From contig CAIOTD010000189.1 of NCBI GenBank assembly GCA_903861115.1, forward strand, positions 1 through 64,000: a stretch of 64,000 nt of DNA, in the 5' to 3' direction. The notes below the pieces were generated by a model. The model was not told where the DNA came from. It worked only from the letters and a program-made list of their open reading frames with translations, and ran no database searches. Below are positions 1 through 10,710 of the stretch, in pieces. This DNA is from an uncultured Burkholderiales bacterium. GTDB lineage: Bacteria; Pseudomonadota; Gammaproteobacteria; Burkholderiales; Burkholderiaceae_C. A program made the position numbers and the translations under genes. Within the stretch, counting starts at the first letter, position 1. Every line of letters begins with the position of its first letter.

Positions 1-1
1 C

Positions 2-421
2 CCCGCTTTGCACCTCGAAGGTCGACTGCTCATCGAGATTGAAAGCACCCCAGCCAAAAGAATCAGCACCGCGTTTGAACTGGACGCGGACCCCTTGAGC
101 GGTGAATTGCGCTTGCTTGGCCCTTTGGGGACCACCGCGGCCGTGATCACCTGGACGGAGCACCATGCTCAACTGCAAAGCACAGAGTTGAGCCCCCCGA
201 CGCGCCTGTATCCCAATTTATCCAACTTGACCCAGCACTGGCTTGGAACGGATTTGCCCTTGCAAAGCATCTTGAGCTGGTTGAGCGGACAAGACGAGGA
301 CGTCGTTGGCTGGCAACTCCAAACCGGTGACAAAAACACCAAGATTGCACAAAGGGCTCGGTCCTCAAGCGGTGAACCTTTCGTGCGCATCAAACTGATT
401 TTGAACGAAACAACACCATGA
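2..421 (+). CDS. lolB: Outer membrane lipoprotein LolB, C-terminal part (5' end outside window)
   Basis: Open frame runs to the window edge; LolB-like C-terminal region (WLSGQ...GWQLQ...RIKLILNE); directly upstream of ispE with 4-bp overlap, the usual arrangement in proteobacteria. Confidence 0.75.
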   Translation, partial: PALHLEGRLLIEIESTPAKRISTAFELDADPLSGELRLLGPLGTTAAVITWTEHHAQLQSTELSPPTRLYPNLSNLTQHWLGTDLPLQSILSWLSGQDEDVVGWQLQTGDKNTKIAQRARSSSGEPFVRIKLILNETTP

Positions 422-1302
422 GCACGCCCCCCAAGAACCTCCTGCCTGTGGCAGGCATCAGAGCGCTTCGTCAGGTCTTGGCGCCCGCCAAGCTCAATTT
501 GTTCCTGCACATCAATGCAAGGCGCGCCGATGGTTACCACGAACTTCAGTCCGTGTTCACCTTGATTGACTGGTGCGATATTTTGCACTTTGACTTGAGT
601 GACACGCCGCAGATCAGTCGCATTGACTTGACGTCAACCCTGCCACAAGAGGACTTGGTCATCAAGGCGGCGCGATTGCTCCAAGAAGCATCCCATACAA
701 CACTTGGGGCCACCATTTCCATTGAGAAGCACATTCCCGCTCAAGCCGGCATGGGGGGAGGCTCCTCAGACGCCGCCTCCACCTTGCTCGCCCTCAATCA
801 ATTGTGGGGGCTTCACTGGCCCATTAAAAAGCTCCTACCGCTTGGGCTGCAATTGGGGGCGGATGTGCCGTTTTTTTTACTGGGTCGCAACGCCTTCGTG
901 CAAGGCATTGGTGAGCAATTGACGCCCATTGTGGTGCCCAAGGCACATTTTTTGGTCCTTAAACCCAAGGCAGGACTCGACACCAAATCGATTTTTAGCG
1001 ATCCCTTGCTGCAAAGAGCCACTAAAACTGTTACAATAACTGACTTTGCTGAAGCAGTCTTGGACTTTGGTCGCAATGATTTGCAGCCAGTTGCAAAAAA
1101 ATTATGTCCTGAAATGAACCGGGCCATGGATTGGATAAAATCCTTGGGTCTGATGCCCAAAATGACCGGTTCAGGCAGTGCAGTTTTTGCAAGCGTCGAT
1201 CCGACCTTTGTGTTGCCCAAGGCACCAGAGGACTGGCAAATGAGAATTTGCAGCAATTTGGAAATCCATCCTCTTAATGAATGGATTTCCTTGGACGATT
1301 AA
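418..1302 (+). CDS. ispE: 4-diphosphocytidyl-2-C-methyl-D-erythritol kinase
   Basis: PAKLNLFLHINARRADGYHELQSVF and GHMP kinase motif PAQAGMGGGSSDAAS. Confidence 0.95.
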   Translation: MSTPPKNLLPVAGIRALRQVLAPAKLNLFLHINARRADGYHELQSVFTLIDWCDILHFDLSDTPQISRIDLTSTLPQEDLVIKAARLLQEASHTTLGATISIEKHIPAQAGMGGGSSDAASTLLALNQLWGLHWPIKKLLPLGLQLGADVPFFLLGRNAFVQGIGEQLTPIVVPKAHFLVLKPKAGLDTKSIFSDPLLQRATKTVTITDFAEAVLDFGRNDLQPVAKKLCPEMNRAMDWIKSLGLMPKMTGSGSAVFASVDPTFVLPKAPEDWQMRICSNLEIHPLNEWISLDD

Positions 1303-1333
1303 AGGCTTTGAGATGTTTGTCTCGAAGTTGAGT

Positions 1334-1410
1334 AGGGGAGTCGCCAAGTTGGTCAAGGCACCGGATTTTGATTCCGGCATGCGAGGGTTCGAGTCCTTCC
1401 TCCCCTGCCA
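1334..1410 (+). tRNA. tRNA-Gln (anticodon TTG), CCA encoded
   Basis: Acceptor AGGGGAG/CTCCCCT, anticodon arm CCGGATTTTGATTCCGG, T-arm GAGGGTTCGAGTCCTTC, encoded CCA. Confidence 0.93.
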
Positions 1411-1518
1411 TTTTTTTGTGGCATCGCCTTGGAGTTTTCGTCTTAGTTCACTTAAGACCCAGACGCTTAGAGCTTTGTTGATACAGTCTACTGATCGTTT
1501 TTAACACCAAGCGTCTTT

Positions 1519-2496
1519 ATGTCGAACCAAACAAGCCCCGATTTCATGGTCTTTACTGGCAATGCAAACCCTGCATTGGCCCAGGAAATTGCGACGCACT
1601 TGGGCACAGAACTCGGAGGCGCAACCGTTGGTCGCTTCTCTGACGGTGAGGTCACCGTAGAATTGCACCAAAATGTTCGCGCCAGAGATGTGTTTGTTGT
1701 CCAGTCCACTTGCGCGCCCACCAACGAAAATTTGATGGAACTCTTGATCATGGTCGACGCACTCAAAAGAGCGTCGGCTGAGAGAATCAGTGCGGTCATC
1801 CCTTACTACGGTTACGCGAGACAAGACCGCCGTCCCAGATCATCACGGGTGCCCATTTCCGCAAAAATGGTGGCCAATCTCCTTGAGACGGTGGGCGTTG
1901 CTCGCGTGCTCACCATGGATTTGCACGCCGATCAGATTCAAGGGTTTTTTGACATTCCCGTGGACAATATTTATGCCTCTCCTGTGCTGCTTGGCGACCT
2001 GAGACAAAAGAATTACGAAAACTTAATGGTCGTCTCCCCCGATGTGGGTGGCGTGGTCAGGGCACGGGCATTGGCCAAACAACTCAATTGCGATTTGGCC
2101 ATCATTGACAAACGCCGTCCAAAGGCCAATGTCTCCGAGGTGATGAACGTCATTGGTGACATTGAAGGCAGGAATTGCGTCATCATGGACGACATGATTG
2201 ACACAGCTGGCACCTTGGTCAAGGCGGCAGAGGTACTCAAGGAGCGAGGCGCTCGAAAAGTTTACGCGTATTGCACGCACCCCATTTTCTCCGGCCCTGC
2301 CATTGAGCGCATTGCCAAGGGAGATGCTTTGGACGAGGTGGTGATCACCAACACCATCCCCTTGAGCAAAGAAGCACAGCAATGCAAAAAGATTCGCCAA
2401 CTCTCTGTTGCTGCGTTGATCGCTGAGACGATACAACGCATCGCCAAAGGAGAGTCGGTCATGAGTTTGTTCTCCGATCAGGATCAATTGTTCTAA
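1519..2496 (+). CDS. prs: Ribose-phosphate pyrophosphokinase
   Basis: [18 protein letters not shown]..., PRPP-binding motif [13 protein letters not shown]; conserved full-length protein. Confidence 0.97.
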   Translation: MSNQTSPDFMVFTGNANPALAQEIATHLGTELGGATVGRFSDGEVTVELHQNVRARDVFVVQSTCAPTNENLMELLIMVDALKRASAERISAVIPYYGYARQDRRPRSSRVPISAKMVANLLETVGVARVLTMDLHADQIQGFFDIPVDNIYASPVLLGDLRQKNYENLMVVSPDVGGVVRARALAKQLNCDLAIIDKRRPKANVSEVMNVIGDIEGRNCVIMDDMIDTAGTLVKAAEVLKERGARKVYAYCTHPIFSGPAIERIAKGDALDEVVITNTIPLSKEAQQCKKIRQLSVAALIAETIQRIAKGESVMSLFSDQDQLF

Positions 2497-2535
2497 GGAC
2501 ATTGAGGTTCAAAGAAACGGGGAATGAAAAAGTGG

Positions 2536-2557
2536 ACTGGCATGTTGAAGTGCCAGT
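2536..2557 (+). other. Perfect 7-bp hairpin (ACTGGCA-8nt-TGCCAGT) in the prs-rplY intergenic region
   Basis: Inverted repeat read directly; followed by TATTT, about 50 nt upstream of the rplY start. Confidence 0.5.
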
Positions 2558-2609
2558 TATTTACAAGACCGAGTCACACTGGTCGCGGTGGACTCAATTG
2601 GAGTGATAT

Positions 2610-3224
2610 ATGAAATTTGTAGCTTTTGAGCGCGCAAAAAATGGGACGGGTGCGAGCCGCCGTCTGCGCATTACGGGTCGTACACCTGGTATCGTGTACG
2701 GCGGCACAGCCGAGCCTTTGTTGATCGAACTCGATCACAACGCTTTGTGGTACACCTTGAAAAAGGAAGCCTTCCACGCCACCATCCTTGACATGGAATT
2801 GAACGGCAAAGAGAGCAAAGTGTTGCTTCGCGATGTGCAATACCATCCCTTTAAACAACAAGTCTTGCACGTTGACTTTCAACGCGTTGACGCAACCACA
2901 AAACTCACCATGAAAGTGCCATTGCACTACAGTGGTCAAGAGAGCTCACCTGCTGTTAAGGCAGACGCATGTCTTGTCAACTTGGTGATCACTGAGCTTG
3001 AGGTCACTTGCTTGCCTTCACAACTGCCTGAGTTCATCGCTGTTGACCTCTCCAATTTGAAGAAGGGCACTTCTTTGCACTTGGAAGATGTTAAATTGCC
3101 CGCTGGCGTTGTCGCGGTCACACACGGCAAGAAAAACCCCGTGTTGGTCTCTGTGGTGTCCGTTGCTGCTGAGGCTGAGCCCACACCAGCTGCAGATGCA
3201 AAGAAACCTGAAGGCAAAAAGTAA
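2610..3224 (+). CDS. rplY: 50S ribosomal protein L25/general stress protein Ctc
   Basis: L25 N-terminal domain ([10 protein letters not shown]) plus TL5/Ctc C-terminal domain. Confidence 0.95.
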   Translation: MKFVAFERAKNGTGASRRLRITGRTPGIVYGGTAEPLLIELDHNALWYTLKKEAFHATILDMELNGKESKVLLRDVQYHPFKQQVLHVDFQRVDATTKLTMKVPLHYSGQESSPAVKADACLVNLVITELEVTCLPSQLPEFIAVDLSNLKKGTSLHLEDVKLPAGVVAVTHGKKNPVLVSVVSVAAEAEPTPAADAKKPEGKK

Positions 3225-3258
3225 ACTCGAAAGAGTCTTGTTTTTGACTTCAAACAAG

Positions 3259-3288
3259 AAGGCCCCAGTTGATCTGGGGCCTTTTTTT
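3259..3288 (+). terminator. Rho-independent terminator after rplY
   Basis: AAGGCCCCAG-TTGAT-CTGGGGCC followed by T7. Confidence 0.9.
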
Positions 3289-3349
3289 GCATGAGACATC
3301 TGTTTTATTTCATCCCTGGGCCGCGTCCACTTTTACAATCAAAGGCATC

Positions 3350-3964
3350 ATGATCAAACTCTTTGTTGGACTGGGCAACCCAGGGACCGAATACGACCAA
3401 ACGCGCCACAATGCGGGCTTTTGGTGGATTGACCGCTTGAGTGAACAACTCAAAGCCCCCTTGCATTATGAAAAGAATTTCAAAGCACTTGCCGCAAAAG
3501 TACAGTGGAAGGACCAAACTTTGTGGCTGTTAGAGCCGCAAACGTTCATGAACCTCTCGGGTCAATCGGTTGCGGCATTGGCAAAATTTTTCAAAATCAC
3601 GCCGCAAGAAATATTGGTCGTGCACGATGAACTGGACGTCACGCCCGGCCAAGCCAAATTGAAGTTGGGTGGCTCGCATGCGGGGCACAATGGACTCAGA
3701 GACATTCACGCGCAATTGGGCAGTGATCAATACTGGCGACTGCGCCTGGGCATTGGTCACCCTGGGGTCAAGTCAGAGGTGATTCACTGGGTGCTGAAAA
3801 AACCCTCTCTCGAGCAACGCCAAGACATTGATGAATGCTTGAATCGCACGCTGGGTGCATTTGAAGACTTGGTCGCAGGGGACATGACCAAAGCGACCCT
3901 AAAAATTCACACCTCCAAGCCGCCCCGACCCAAGCCTCCTCGCATTGACATCAAGCCTCTTTAG
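3350..3964 (+). CDS. pth: Peptidyl-tRNA hydrolase
   Basis: [28 protein letters not shown]; start chosen at the internal ATG after the terminator. Confidence 0.96.
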   Translation: MIKLFVGLGNPGTEYDQTRHNAGFWWIDRLSEQLKAPLHYEKNFKALAAKVQWKDQTLWLLEPQTFMNLSGQSVAALAKFFKITPQEILVVHDELDVTPGQAKLKLGGSHAGHNGLRDIHAQLGSDQYWRLRLGIGHPGVKSEVIHWVLKKPSLEQRQDIDECLNRTLGAFEDLVAGDMTKATLKIHTSKPPRPKPPRIDIKPL

Positions 3965-4019
3965 GCATGTTGGGTCAACGCAAGGCACGAGAAAGCCACT
4001 TTTTTTTCTTGCGTCATCT

Positions 4020-4292
<273 letters not shown>

Positions 4293-4343
4293 CTATTCGT
4301 TCTGTTCATAAAAAATCCACGCCGAAATGCTTTGACCCACTTT

Positions 4344-4832
4344 TTAGCGCGTCACCCGCTCGCTTAAAGCCTTCTCAATGGGGCTTGAGACCCACTGCGA
4401 GACGTCCCCCCCCAGAGCCGAGATCTCCCGTATCAACGTGCTGGACAAGGACTGGAACTGTGCATCAGGGGTCAAAAAGATCGTCTCCAACTCAGGCGAC
4501 AAGAGCTTGTTCATGCCCGCCAATTGACACTCGTAATCGAAATCCGTCATCGAGCGCACGCCACGAACCATCACCTTGGCCCCGACTTGAACAGCAAAAT
4601 CTTTGACCAAGCCCTCAAAGGCCATCACCTCGACGTTGGGATGGGACGCAAGAGCGGCTCGGGCCAAATCCATGCGCTCGCTCAACGTGAACAGCGTCTT
4701 TTTGTGATGCGCATGCGCCACCGCCAAAACAACATGATCAAACATCTGAGCACTGCGAACAACGATGTTCTCGTGACCCAAAGTCAAGGGATCAAATGTA
4801 CCGGGGTAAATGGCTTTGACAGTCTTAGACAT
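4344..4832 (-). CDS. coaD: Phosphopantetheine adenylyltransferase
   Basis: IYPGTFDPLTLGHENIV and LSSTLIREISALGGDVS motifs. Confidence 0.96.
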   Translation of the reverse strand: MSKTVKAIYPGTFDPLTLGHENIVVRSAQMFDHVVLAVAHAHHKKTLFTLSERMDLARAALASHPNVEVMAFEGLVKDFAVQVGAKVMVRGVRSMTDFDYECQLAGMNKLLSPELETIFLTPDAQFQSLSSTLIREISALGGDVSQWVSSPIEKALSERVTR

Positions 4833-4912
4833 CCAAGGACCTCACTCTCATAAAAACACCTGCCGTGGACAAAACGGTGAGAGAAGCACTTCACCCAAAG
4901 TTTGCGCCACTT

Positions 4913-5470
4913 TTACTGGATTCTATGCAATAAGTGGGCATGAACTTGGCCCGCTTTTAAATACTTTGCGCACTCCAGTCCCATGTCCTTGAGCCACTCG
5001 GCTTGCAAGGGCTTGGGCGACTCAACATACAGTTGCCCCAAAGCCTTCAAGCACCCCATGCCGGCTTTGATCGCGGGCCCAAACAAATCGCTTTGAAAGG
5101 GGGGGTCGATGAACACCACATCCACCGATGCTTTGGGCAAATGAGACAAGCCTTGGATCGCATCCATTTTGCTCAAAGTGACCCCCTGGGCCTTGAGTCG
5201 CACGATGTGCTGCTCAATGGCTTGGCACAAGGACTTGTCGAGCTCAAAAAGCTGTACAGATTTCGCCCCCCTTGAGGCACTCTCCAAACCCAAAATGCCG
5301 GTCCCTGCAAAAGCATCCACACAGTGCCAACCACTCAAATCTTGGCCCAACCAATTGAACAAGGTCTCGCGCACTCGATCCGGCGTGGGTCGAAGGCCTT
5401 CACGCTCCATCACCGGGATCTTGGAGCGCTTCCAAACTCCGCCAATGATTCTCAGCGAGTGAGCACTCAA
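4913..5470 (-). CDS. rsmD: 16S rRNA (guanine966-N2)-methyltransferase
   Basis: LRIIGGVWKRSKI...RPTPDRVRETLFNWL; FIDPPF catalytic motif. Confidence 0.94.
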   Translation of the reverse strand: MSAHSLRIIGGVWKRSKIPVMEREGLRPTPDRVRETLFNWLGQDLSGWHCVDAFAGTGILGLESASRGAKSVQLFELDKSLCQAIEQHIVRLKAQGVTLSKMDAIQGLSHLPKASVDVVFIDPPFQSDLFGPAIKAGMGCLKALGQLYVESPKPLQAEWLKDMGLECAKYLKAGQVHAHLLHRIQ

Positions 5471-6867
5471 GGCTTGACCCCGACCACAACGGTTGCCATT
5501 TTTTTGGGGTCAATGAGTCCTTTGAAGGCTTGGTGGATGTCTTGCACAGTCACCTTTTGCACCTCTTGCGTCCAGGTTTGTAGATAGTCAAGTGGCAAGT
5601 GATACCAAGCGATGTTGGCCACATTGTCCAAAAGCTTTTTGTTGCTGTCGATCCTGAGGGCAAAGCCACCCACCAAATTGTCCTTGGCCGCTTGGAGCTC
5701 CAACGCTGTGGGGCCCTCGCTCACAAACTCCTCCAACACGTTTTGGACCACCTTCAAAGCCTCCTCGGTTTGATCTCCTCGGGTTTGCAGCCCAATGGTA
5801 AAGGGGCCTGCTTGCAATGCGGGTGAGAAGTAACTGTAGACGCTGTAACTCAAACCCCTTTTCTCTCGCACTTGCTCGGTGAGTCGAGACACAAAGCCCC
5901 CGCCTCCGAGAATGTAGTTGCCAACCGTGAGCGGGAAATAACGGGGATCGGCGCGGTCAATGCCCGGCTGGCCCATCAGGACGTGGGACTGTGCTGAATT
6001 GAAGGGGATGTTGATGCGCTGCGCATGGGTCAAGGACTTGACCTCACCAAAGGAGTGTGCCGGTGTGCGCCCTCCTTGGGCAATGCCCGAGTTGCCTGGT
6101 GAGGAAGACGTCTCACAAGGGAGCGTGGACTTCAACTGAAGCGCCAAATCGTTGGCAAGCGCCAAGACTTGCTCACGGCTTAAAGCGCCCACCATGCTGA
6201 CCTTGGTTTGGCATGCGTTTAAATACTTGGCATGAAAGGCTTTCAAATCACTGATTTGGATGCGTTTGATGGAGTCCTCGCTCATGGCCCGTGCATAAGG
6301 ATGGTCTTGCATGACCGCCGCTTTGAACGCCCGTGCTGCAACCGGTGCAGGCTGGGTCAAACTCTCCTTGAGATCTGAGAGCAAGCGGGTCTTCTCACGC
6401 GTCCAAATGTTTGCATTGAAAGCCGGCGTGGTGATTTGACGAAACGCCATCTTCATGGCTGGACGCAAGACCGCATCCTGGCTCAAAGACCGAATGTAGA
6501 TGCTCATCCGATCATCGCCTGTGCTGGCCAAAAAGACCGCACCCCAGTCGGCCCAAGCCTGCCCAATCGCATTTTCATCAAGCGCAGGATTTTTTCCCTG
6601 CGCCAAAACGCCTTTGTTGAGCATCATCGCAACCCCTGAAGCGACGCCAACTTTGCTGGGGGGATCCCTTCTCGCACCGGCATCAAAATCAATTTGAATG
6701 TCCACCATGGGCAGCGATTGAACATTGACCCAATACACATCGAGCCCGCCTTGCAAGCTCACATGCTCGATGGGCAAAGCCCCCCAAGAAAGGCTTGCAA
6801 ATAAAGCCCCGCCAACGAGCCCCGTGTTGAGGAAACACTTGAATAATTTGTTCACAGTCGTTTGCAT
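5467..6867 (-). CDS. M16-family peptidase-like subunit, probably non-catalytic
   Basis: M16 domains; the HxxEH zinc motif is absent at the expected N-terminal position (GVASGVAMMLNKG); sec signal-like N-terminus. Confidence 0.88.
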   Translation of the reverse strand: MQTTVNKLFKCFLNTGLVGGALFASLSWGALPIEHVSLQGGLDVYWVNVQSLPMVDIQIDFDAGARRDPPSKVGVASGVAMMLNKGVLAQGKNPALDENAIGQAWADWGAVFLASTGDDRMSIYIRSLSQDAVLRPAMKMAFRQITTPAFNANIWTREKTRLLSDLKESLTQPAPVAARAFKAAVMQDHPYARAMSEDSIKRIQISDLKAFHAKYLNACQTKVSMVGALSREQVLALANDLALQLKSTLPCETSSSPGNSGIAQGGRTPAHSFGEVKSLTHAQRINIPFNSAQSHVLMGQPGIDRADPRYFPLTVGNYILGGGGFVSRLTEQVREKRGLSYSVYSYFSPALQAGPFTIGLQTRGDQTEEALKVVQNVLEEFVSEGPTALELQAAKDNLVGGFALRIDSNKKLLDNVANIAWYHLPLDYLQTWTQEVQKVTVQDIHQAFKGLIDPKKMATVVVGVKP

Positions 6868-6872
6868 TGCGT

Positions 6873-8396
6873 TTACCTTCCAACACCAGCCATGCGTTTG
6901 GCTTGTTCTTGTCGTTTTTGAGTGGCTGCATCGATGGGTTCTGGCAGCAAGTAAGCGACGCTCAAGGTGTCGTCACTGAAATATTTGCGGGCCACGTCTT
7001 GGACTTGTTTGGATTCCACTTGTGCAAGGGCCTCGATCAACAAATCGTTGGTGTCCAGTGGCAAGCCCCTGGCCCAAAAGGCCCCCATCTCTTGAGCTTG
7101 ATTGAAAAACGAATCGCGTTTGTAAACGGCTTGGGCCACATACTGCGCCTTCACACGTTTGAGCTCAGAGGCACTCACACCTTCACGTGCAATTTTTTGA
7201 ATCTGAGCTTTCAAACGCTCTTCGAGTTTGGACAAGGGCACGCCCGCCTTGGGCACCGCCTCAAGCATGAAGGTCTGCGGCCCGCGACCTGCAAAATCGT
7301 AATAAGCACCGGCCTCTTGTGCCAAGGCACCAGGCCCCTGCGTGAGCTCTCGGTCCAAGCGGGCCCCATCGTACCCGTCCAGCAAGGCCGACAAAACCGT
7401 CAACGCCAGTGCATCCTTGTTGCTTTGCTGGCCATCAAAACGCTTAAATCCGGGCGCGTGCCAAGACAAAAGCACATAGGCTTGCTCTGCGGGGGCCTTC
7501 AAGCTCACACGGCGCACGCCGTGTTGATCTGGCTCTGTGCGAGGTTTTCTCACAGGCAAGACCTTGGTGGGCAAATGTCCATAATATGTTTTGGCCAAAG
7601 CTTGCACCTTTTGGACATCGACATCGCCCACCACCACCAAAACGGCGTTGTTTGGGGCATACCACGCACGGTAAAAATCTCTGGCGTCGTTGGGGGTCAT
7701 GGCGTGCAAATCTTCCATCCAACCAATCACCGGTCGACGGTAAGGGTTGGCCAACCACTGTGTGGCCTCGAGTTGCTCATAAAGCTTCGCGCGAGGCGCA
7801 TCGTCGGTTCTCATGCGGCGCTCCTCTTTGACCACTTCGAGTTCTTTGATGAACTCTTCATCGGCCCATGCGTTGTTGGCAAACCGATCGGCCTCGAGTT
7901 TCATCACGCTTTCAAGCTGAGAGGCGGGAATTTGTTGGAAATAGCCCGTGAAGTCTTTGTCGGTGAAGGCATTTTCGCGCCCACCCAAAGCCGCTACTTT
8001 TTTTGAGAACTCGCCAGCGGGCACACTGGGGGTGCCCTTGAACATCATGTGCTCTAAGATGTGTGCAATGCCCGTGTAGCCGTCCACCTCATCCATGGAG
8101 CCGACTTTGACCCACAGCATGTGAACGGCTGTGGGGGCTTTCGCGTCGGGCTTGACGACAACGGTCAAGCCGTTGTCCAAGGTGCTCACATGGATGCCAT
8201 GGGCCTTTAAAGTTGTCACATCCATGCTCTGTGCACCAGCGAGATCGGTGAACATGCCCACCAGGCCCGCCAAAACCCCTAAAATCATCCAGACCTTGCG
8301 CGCACAATGCGCGCGTGTATTTTTTCCCTGCATCACGGTATGCCGATCCAATAAAAGGTTTAAGATCACTGTACAAGACGAGAGCCTAACACGCAT
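6873..8396 (-). CDS. M16-family zinc metallopeptidase (catalytic partner)
   Basis: HILEHMMFKGT (HxxEH) with downstream E; adjacent to a degenerate partner. Confidence 0.9.
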   Translation of the reverse strand: MRVRLSSCTVILNLLLDRHTVMQGKNTRAHCARKVWMILGVLAGLVGMFTDLAGAQSMDVTTLKAHGIHVSTLDNGLTVVVKPDAKAPTAVHMLWVKVGSMDEVDGYTGIAHILEHMMFKGTPSVPAGEFSKKVAALGGRENAFTDKDFTGYFQQIPASQLESVMKLEADRFANNAWADEEFIKELEVVKEERRMRTDDAPRAKLYEQLEATQWLANPYRRPVIGWMEDLHAMTPNDARDFYRAWYAPNNAVLVVVGDVDVQKVQALAKTYYGHLPTKVLPVRKPRTEPDQHGVRRVSLKAPAEQAYVLLSWHAPGFKRFDGQQSNKDALALTVLSALLDGYDGARLDRELTQGPGALAQEAGAYYDFAGRGPQTFMLEAVPKAGVPLSKLEERLKAQIQKIAREGVSASELKRVKAQYVAQAVYKRDSFFNQAQEMGAFWARGLPLDTNDLLIEALAQVESKQVQDVARKYFSDDTLSVAYLLPEPIDAATQKRQEQAKRMAGVGR

Positions 8397-8438
8397 GTGT
8401 CCAAGTTCTCTGTGCGCTATTGTAGAAACTGATTGTCA

Positions 8439-9434
8439 ATGTTTAGTTTATTCAAAAAAAAAGACCCTTCGCCGATAAAAGTCCAGGCCCCTGCTGAGCA
8501 AGAGGCCCAGGCCCTGCCTTGGGTCAAACGCTTGGCCCAAGGCCTCAAGAAAACCAGCTCCAACCTCGCTCAGGTGTTTGTGGGTGCGCACATCGATGAG
8601 ACCCTTTTTGAGCAATTGGAGGAGGCCTTGCTGATGGCGGATGCGGGGGTGAAAGCCACCGATTATTTACTGAAAGACTTGCAAGCCCAGGTCAAAAAAC
8701 AAGGCCTTGTTGAACCCAGTGCCGTCAAAGCCCTTCTCTCACAATCCTTGTGCACCTTGCTCCAACCCCTTGAAGCCCAGATGGACATCACAAAAGAAAA
8801 ACCTTTTGTGATCATGGTGGCCGGGGTCAATGGTGCGGGCAAAACCACCTCCATTGGCAAACTCACCCGCCACTTGAGCGATGCCGGAGCCTCGGTGCTG
8901 CTGGCCGCAGCGGACACCTTTCGAGCCGCGGCCAAAGAGCAATTGGAGAGTTGGGCCACAAAGACTGAAGTCGAAATCATCTCTCAAGCGCAAGGCGATC
9001 CTGCTGCCGTGAGCTTTGATGCGGTCAACGCCGCAAAATCACGTGGCCGCGATGTGGTCCTCATCGACACCGCCGGTCGATTGCCCACACAGTTGCACCT
9101 CATGCAAGAGTTGCAAAAGATCAAACGCGTGATCCAAAAAGCACAAGCCTCTGCCCCCCATGAAACTTTGTTGGTCATTGATGGCAACACGGGCCAAAAC
9201 GCATTGGCCCAGGTCAAAGCCTTTGACGAGGCCTTGGATCTCACGGGCCTCATTGTGACCAAACTCGACGGCACCGCCAAAGGGGGTGCCATTGCCGCCA
9301 TCGCCCTTTGGGGCTTGGAGCGGGCCTTGACCAAAGGGCGCCCTTTGCCGGTGTATTTCGTCGGGGTGGGCGAAAAATTAGAAGACCTGCAAGTCTTCAA
9401 GGCCCAGGAGTTTTGCGACGCCTTGCTCAATTAG
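8439..9434 (+). CDS. ftsY: Signal recognition particle receptor FtsY
   Basis: NG GTPase domain: GVNGAGKTTSIGKL, DTAGRLPT, TKLDGTAKGG. Confidence 0.95.
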   Translation: MFSLFKKKDPSPIKVQAPAEQEAQALPWVKRLAQGLKKTSSNLAQVFVGAHIDETLFEQLEEALLMADAGVKATDYLLKDLQAQVKKQGLVEPSAVKALLSQSLCTLLQPLEAQMDITKEKPFVIMVAGVNGAGKTTSIGKLTRHLSDAGASVLLAAADTFRAAAKEQLESWATKTEVEIISQAQGDPAAVSFDAVNAAKSRGRDVVLIDTAGRLPTQLHLMQELQKIKRVIQKAQASAPHETLLVIDGNTGQNALAQVKAFDEALDLTGLIVTKLDGTAKGGAIAAIALWGLERALTKGRPLPVYFVGVGEKLEDLQVFKAQEFCDALLN

Positions 9435-9645
9435 GCCTGGGCCCCGATGGGGCTGGCATGCCCAAGAGGCCCTAGAAAACCAAGGGGCCTGTGAGACGGG
9501 TTAAAATGCCCCTTTAAAATCCTCCCGCAAAGACAGGTCACCTTCTTGACCCATCGATTTTTTTCACGCGTTCAACCTCGATCTGTACAGGCGCTGAAGC
9601 TTTTACAGATTGCGCTTGACGTGGGACTTTCAAGGAACTATACAC

Positions 9646-10632
9646 ATGACTTCACGCCGCGAATTGATCAAAACCCTTGGACTTGGGGGTTTGGGCTTGT
9701 CCTTGGGCACACACTTGCATGCACAAGTGGCCTACCCCAATAAGCCGATCAAGTACATCGTCCCCGTCTCTGCCGGTGGCGGCAGCGATATGGTCGGGCG
9801 CACAGTTTGTGAAAGATGGGGCAAAGCCCTGGGACAAACCATTGTGGTGGACAACCAAGGCGGCGGCGGCGGCGTCATCGCTTGCCAAAACACGGCAAGG
9901 GCCAGCGCCGATGGCTACACCTTGATGCAAGGCTATGTGGCCACTTTGGGCACCTCGCCAGCGACTCGCAAGAACTTGCCCTACGATCCCATCAAAGACT
10001 TCACGCCCATTGGCATGATTGGAGGGACACCCAATGTGCTCGTGATGAACACCCAACTGCCCGCTCAAAATTTTGCTGAATTTTTGGCCTACATTAAAAA
10101 AAATCCCGGGCGCGTGAGTTATGGCTCGGCCGGTCAAGGCTCCCTCACGCACTTGACCATGGAGCTCTTCAAGACGCAAGTGCAGAGCTTTTTGGTCCAC
10201 ATCCCCTACCGCGGCATTGCACCGGCTTTTACCGACTTGATTGCAGGTCAAACCCAGGCCATGTTTCCGGGATTGGCCGCCGCTTTGCCCCACATCAGAT
10301 CGGGCCGTGTCAGGCCCTTGGCCATCACCGGATCGAGCCGTCACCCGCAGCTCAAAGACACCCCGACCATGGAGGAGCTGGGCTTTAAGGGCTTTGATGC
10401 GCTCCAGTGGTACGGCGTGTGTGGGCCCGCTGGCATGCCAAGCAGCATTGTCAAAACACTCAACGAGAGTTTGAATGGTGTTTTAAAAGCCCCTGACTTG
10501 CGAGAGAAGCTCTCCGTAGAAGCCGTTGAACCCATGCCCATGAGCAGTGAGCAATTTGGCGCCTACATCAAAAAAGATCTCGACCGCTGGACCCATTTGG
10601 CCAAAGAGCGTCACATTGAGTTGGACAGCTAG
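9646..10632 (+). CDS. Bug-family (tripartite tricarboxylate transporter) substrate-binding protein
   Basis: Tat-like signal MTSRRELIKTLGLGG; YPNKPIKYIVPVSAGGGSDMVGR; YDPIKDFTPIGMIG. Confidence 0.93.
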   Translation: MTSRRELIKTLGLGGLGLSLGTHLHAQVAYPNKPIKYIVPVSAGGGSDMVGRTVCERWGKALGQTIVVDNQGGGGGVIACQNTARASADGYTLMQGYVATLGTSPATRKNLPYDPIKDFTPIGMIGGTPNVLVMNTQLPAQNFAEFLAYIKKNPGRVSYGSAGQGSLTHLTMELFKTQVQSFLVHIPYRGIAPAFTDLIAGQTQAMFPGLAAALPHIRSGRVRPLAITGSSRHPQLKDTPTMEELGFKGFDALQWYGVCGPAGMPSSIVKTLNESLNGVLKAPDLREKLSVEAVEPMPMSSEQFGAYIKKDLDRWTHLAKERHIELDS

Positions 10633-10710
10633 GGCTTGCATCCTTTCGTCCAGAACTCATTGAATATTTTGTTTTTGTTTTTGTTTTTTCATTTTTAATC
10701 ATCAATCACC

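Noticed and set aside
6867-8006. 379-aa plus-strand ORF
   Set aside because: Fully antisense to the M16 metallopeptidase gene, which has a clear HxxEH motif; the His/Gly-rich translation looks like a codon-bias shadow frame.
9860-9876. (GGC)n microsatellite
   Set aside because: Encodes the Gly-rich loop expected after VVDNQGG in Bug proteins; coding constraint is sufficient explanation.
9652-10344. 230-aa minus-strand ORF
   Set aside because: Antisense to a well-supported Bug receptor gene.
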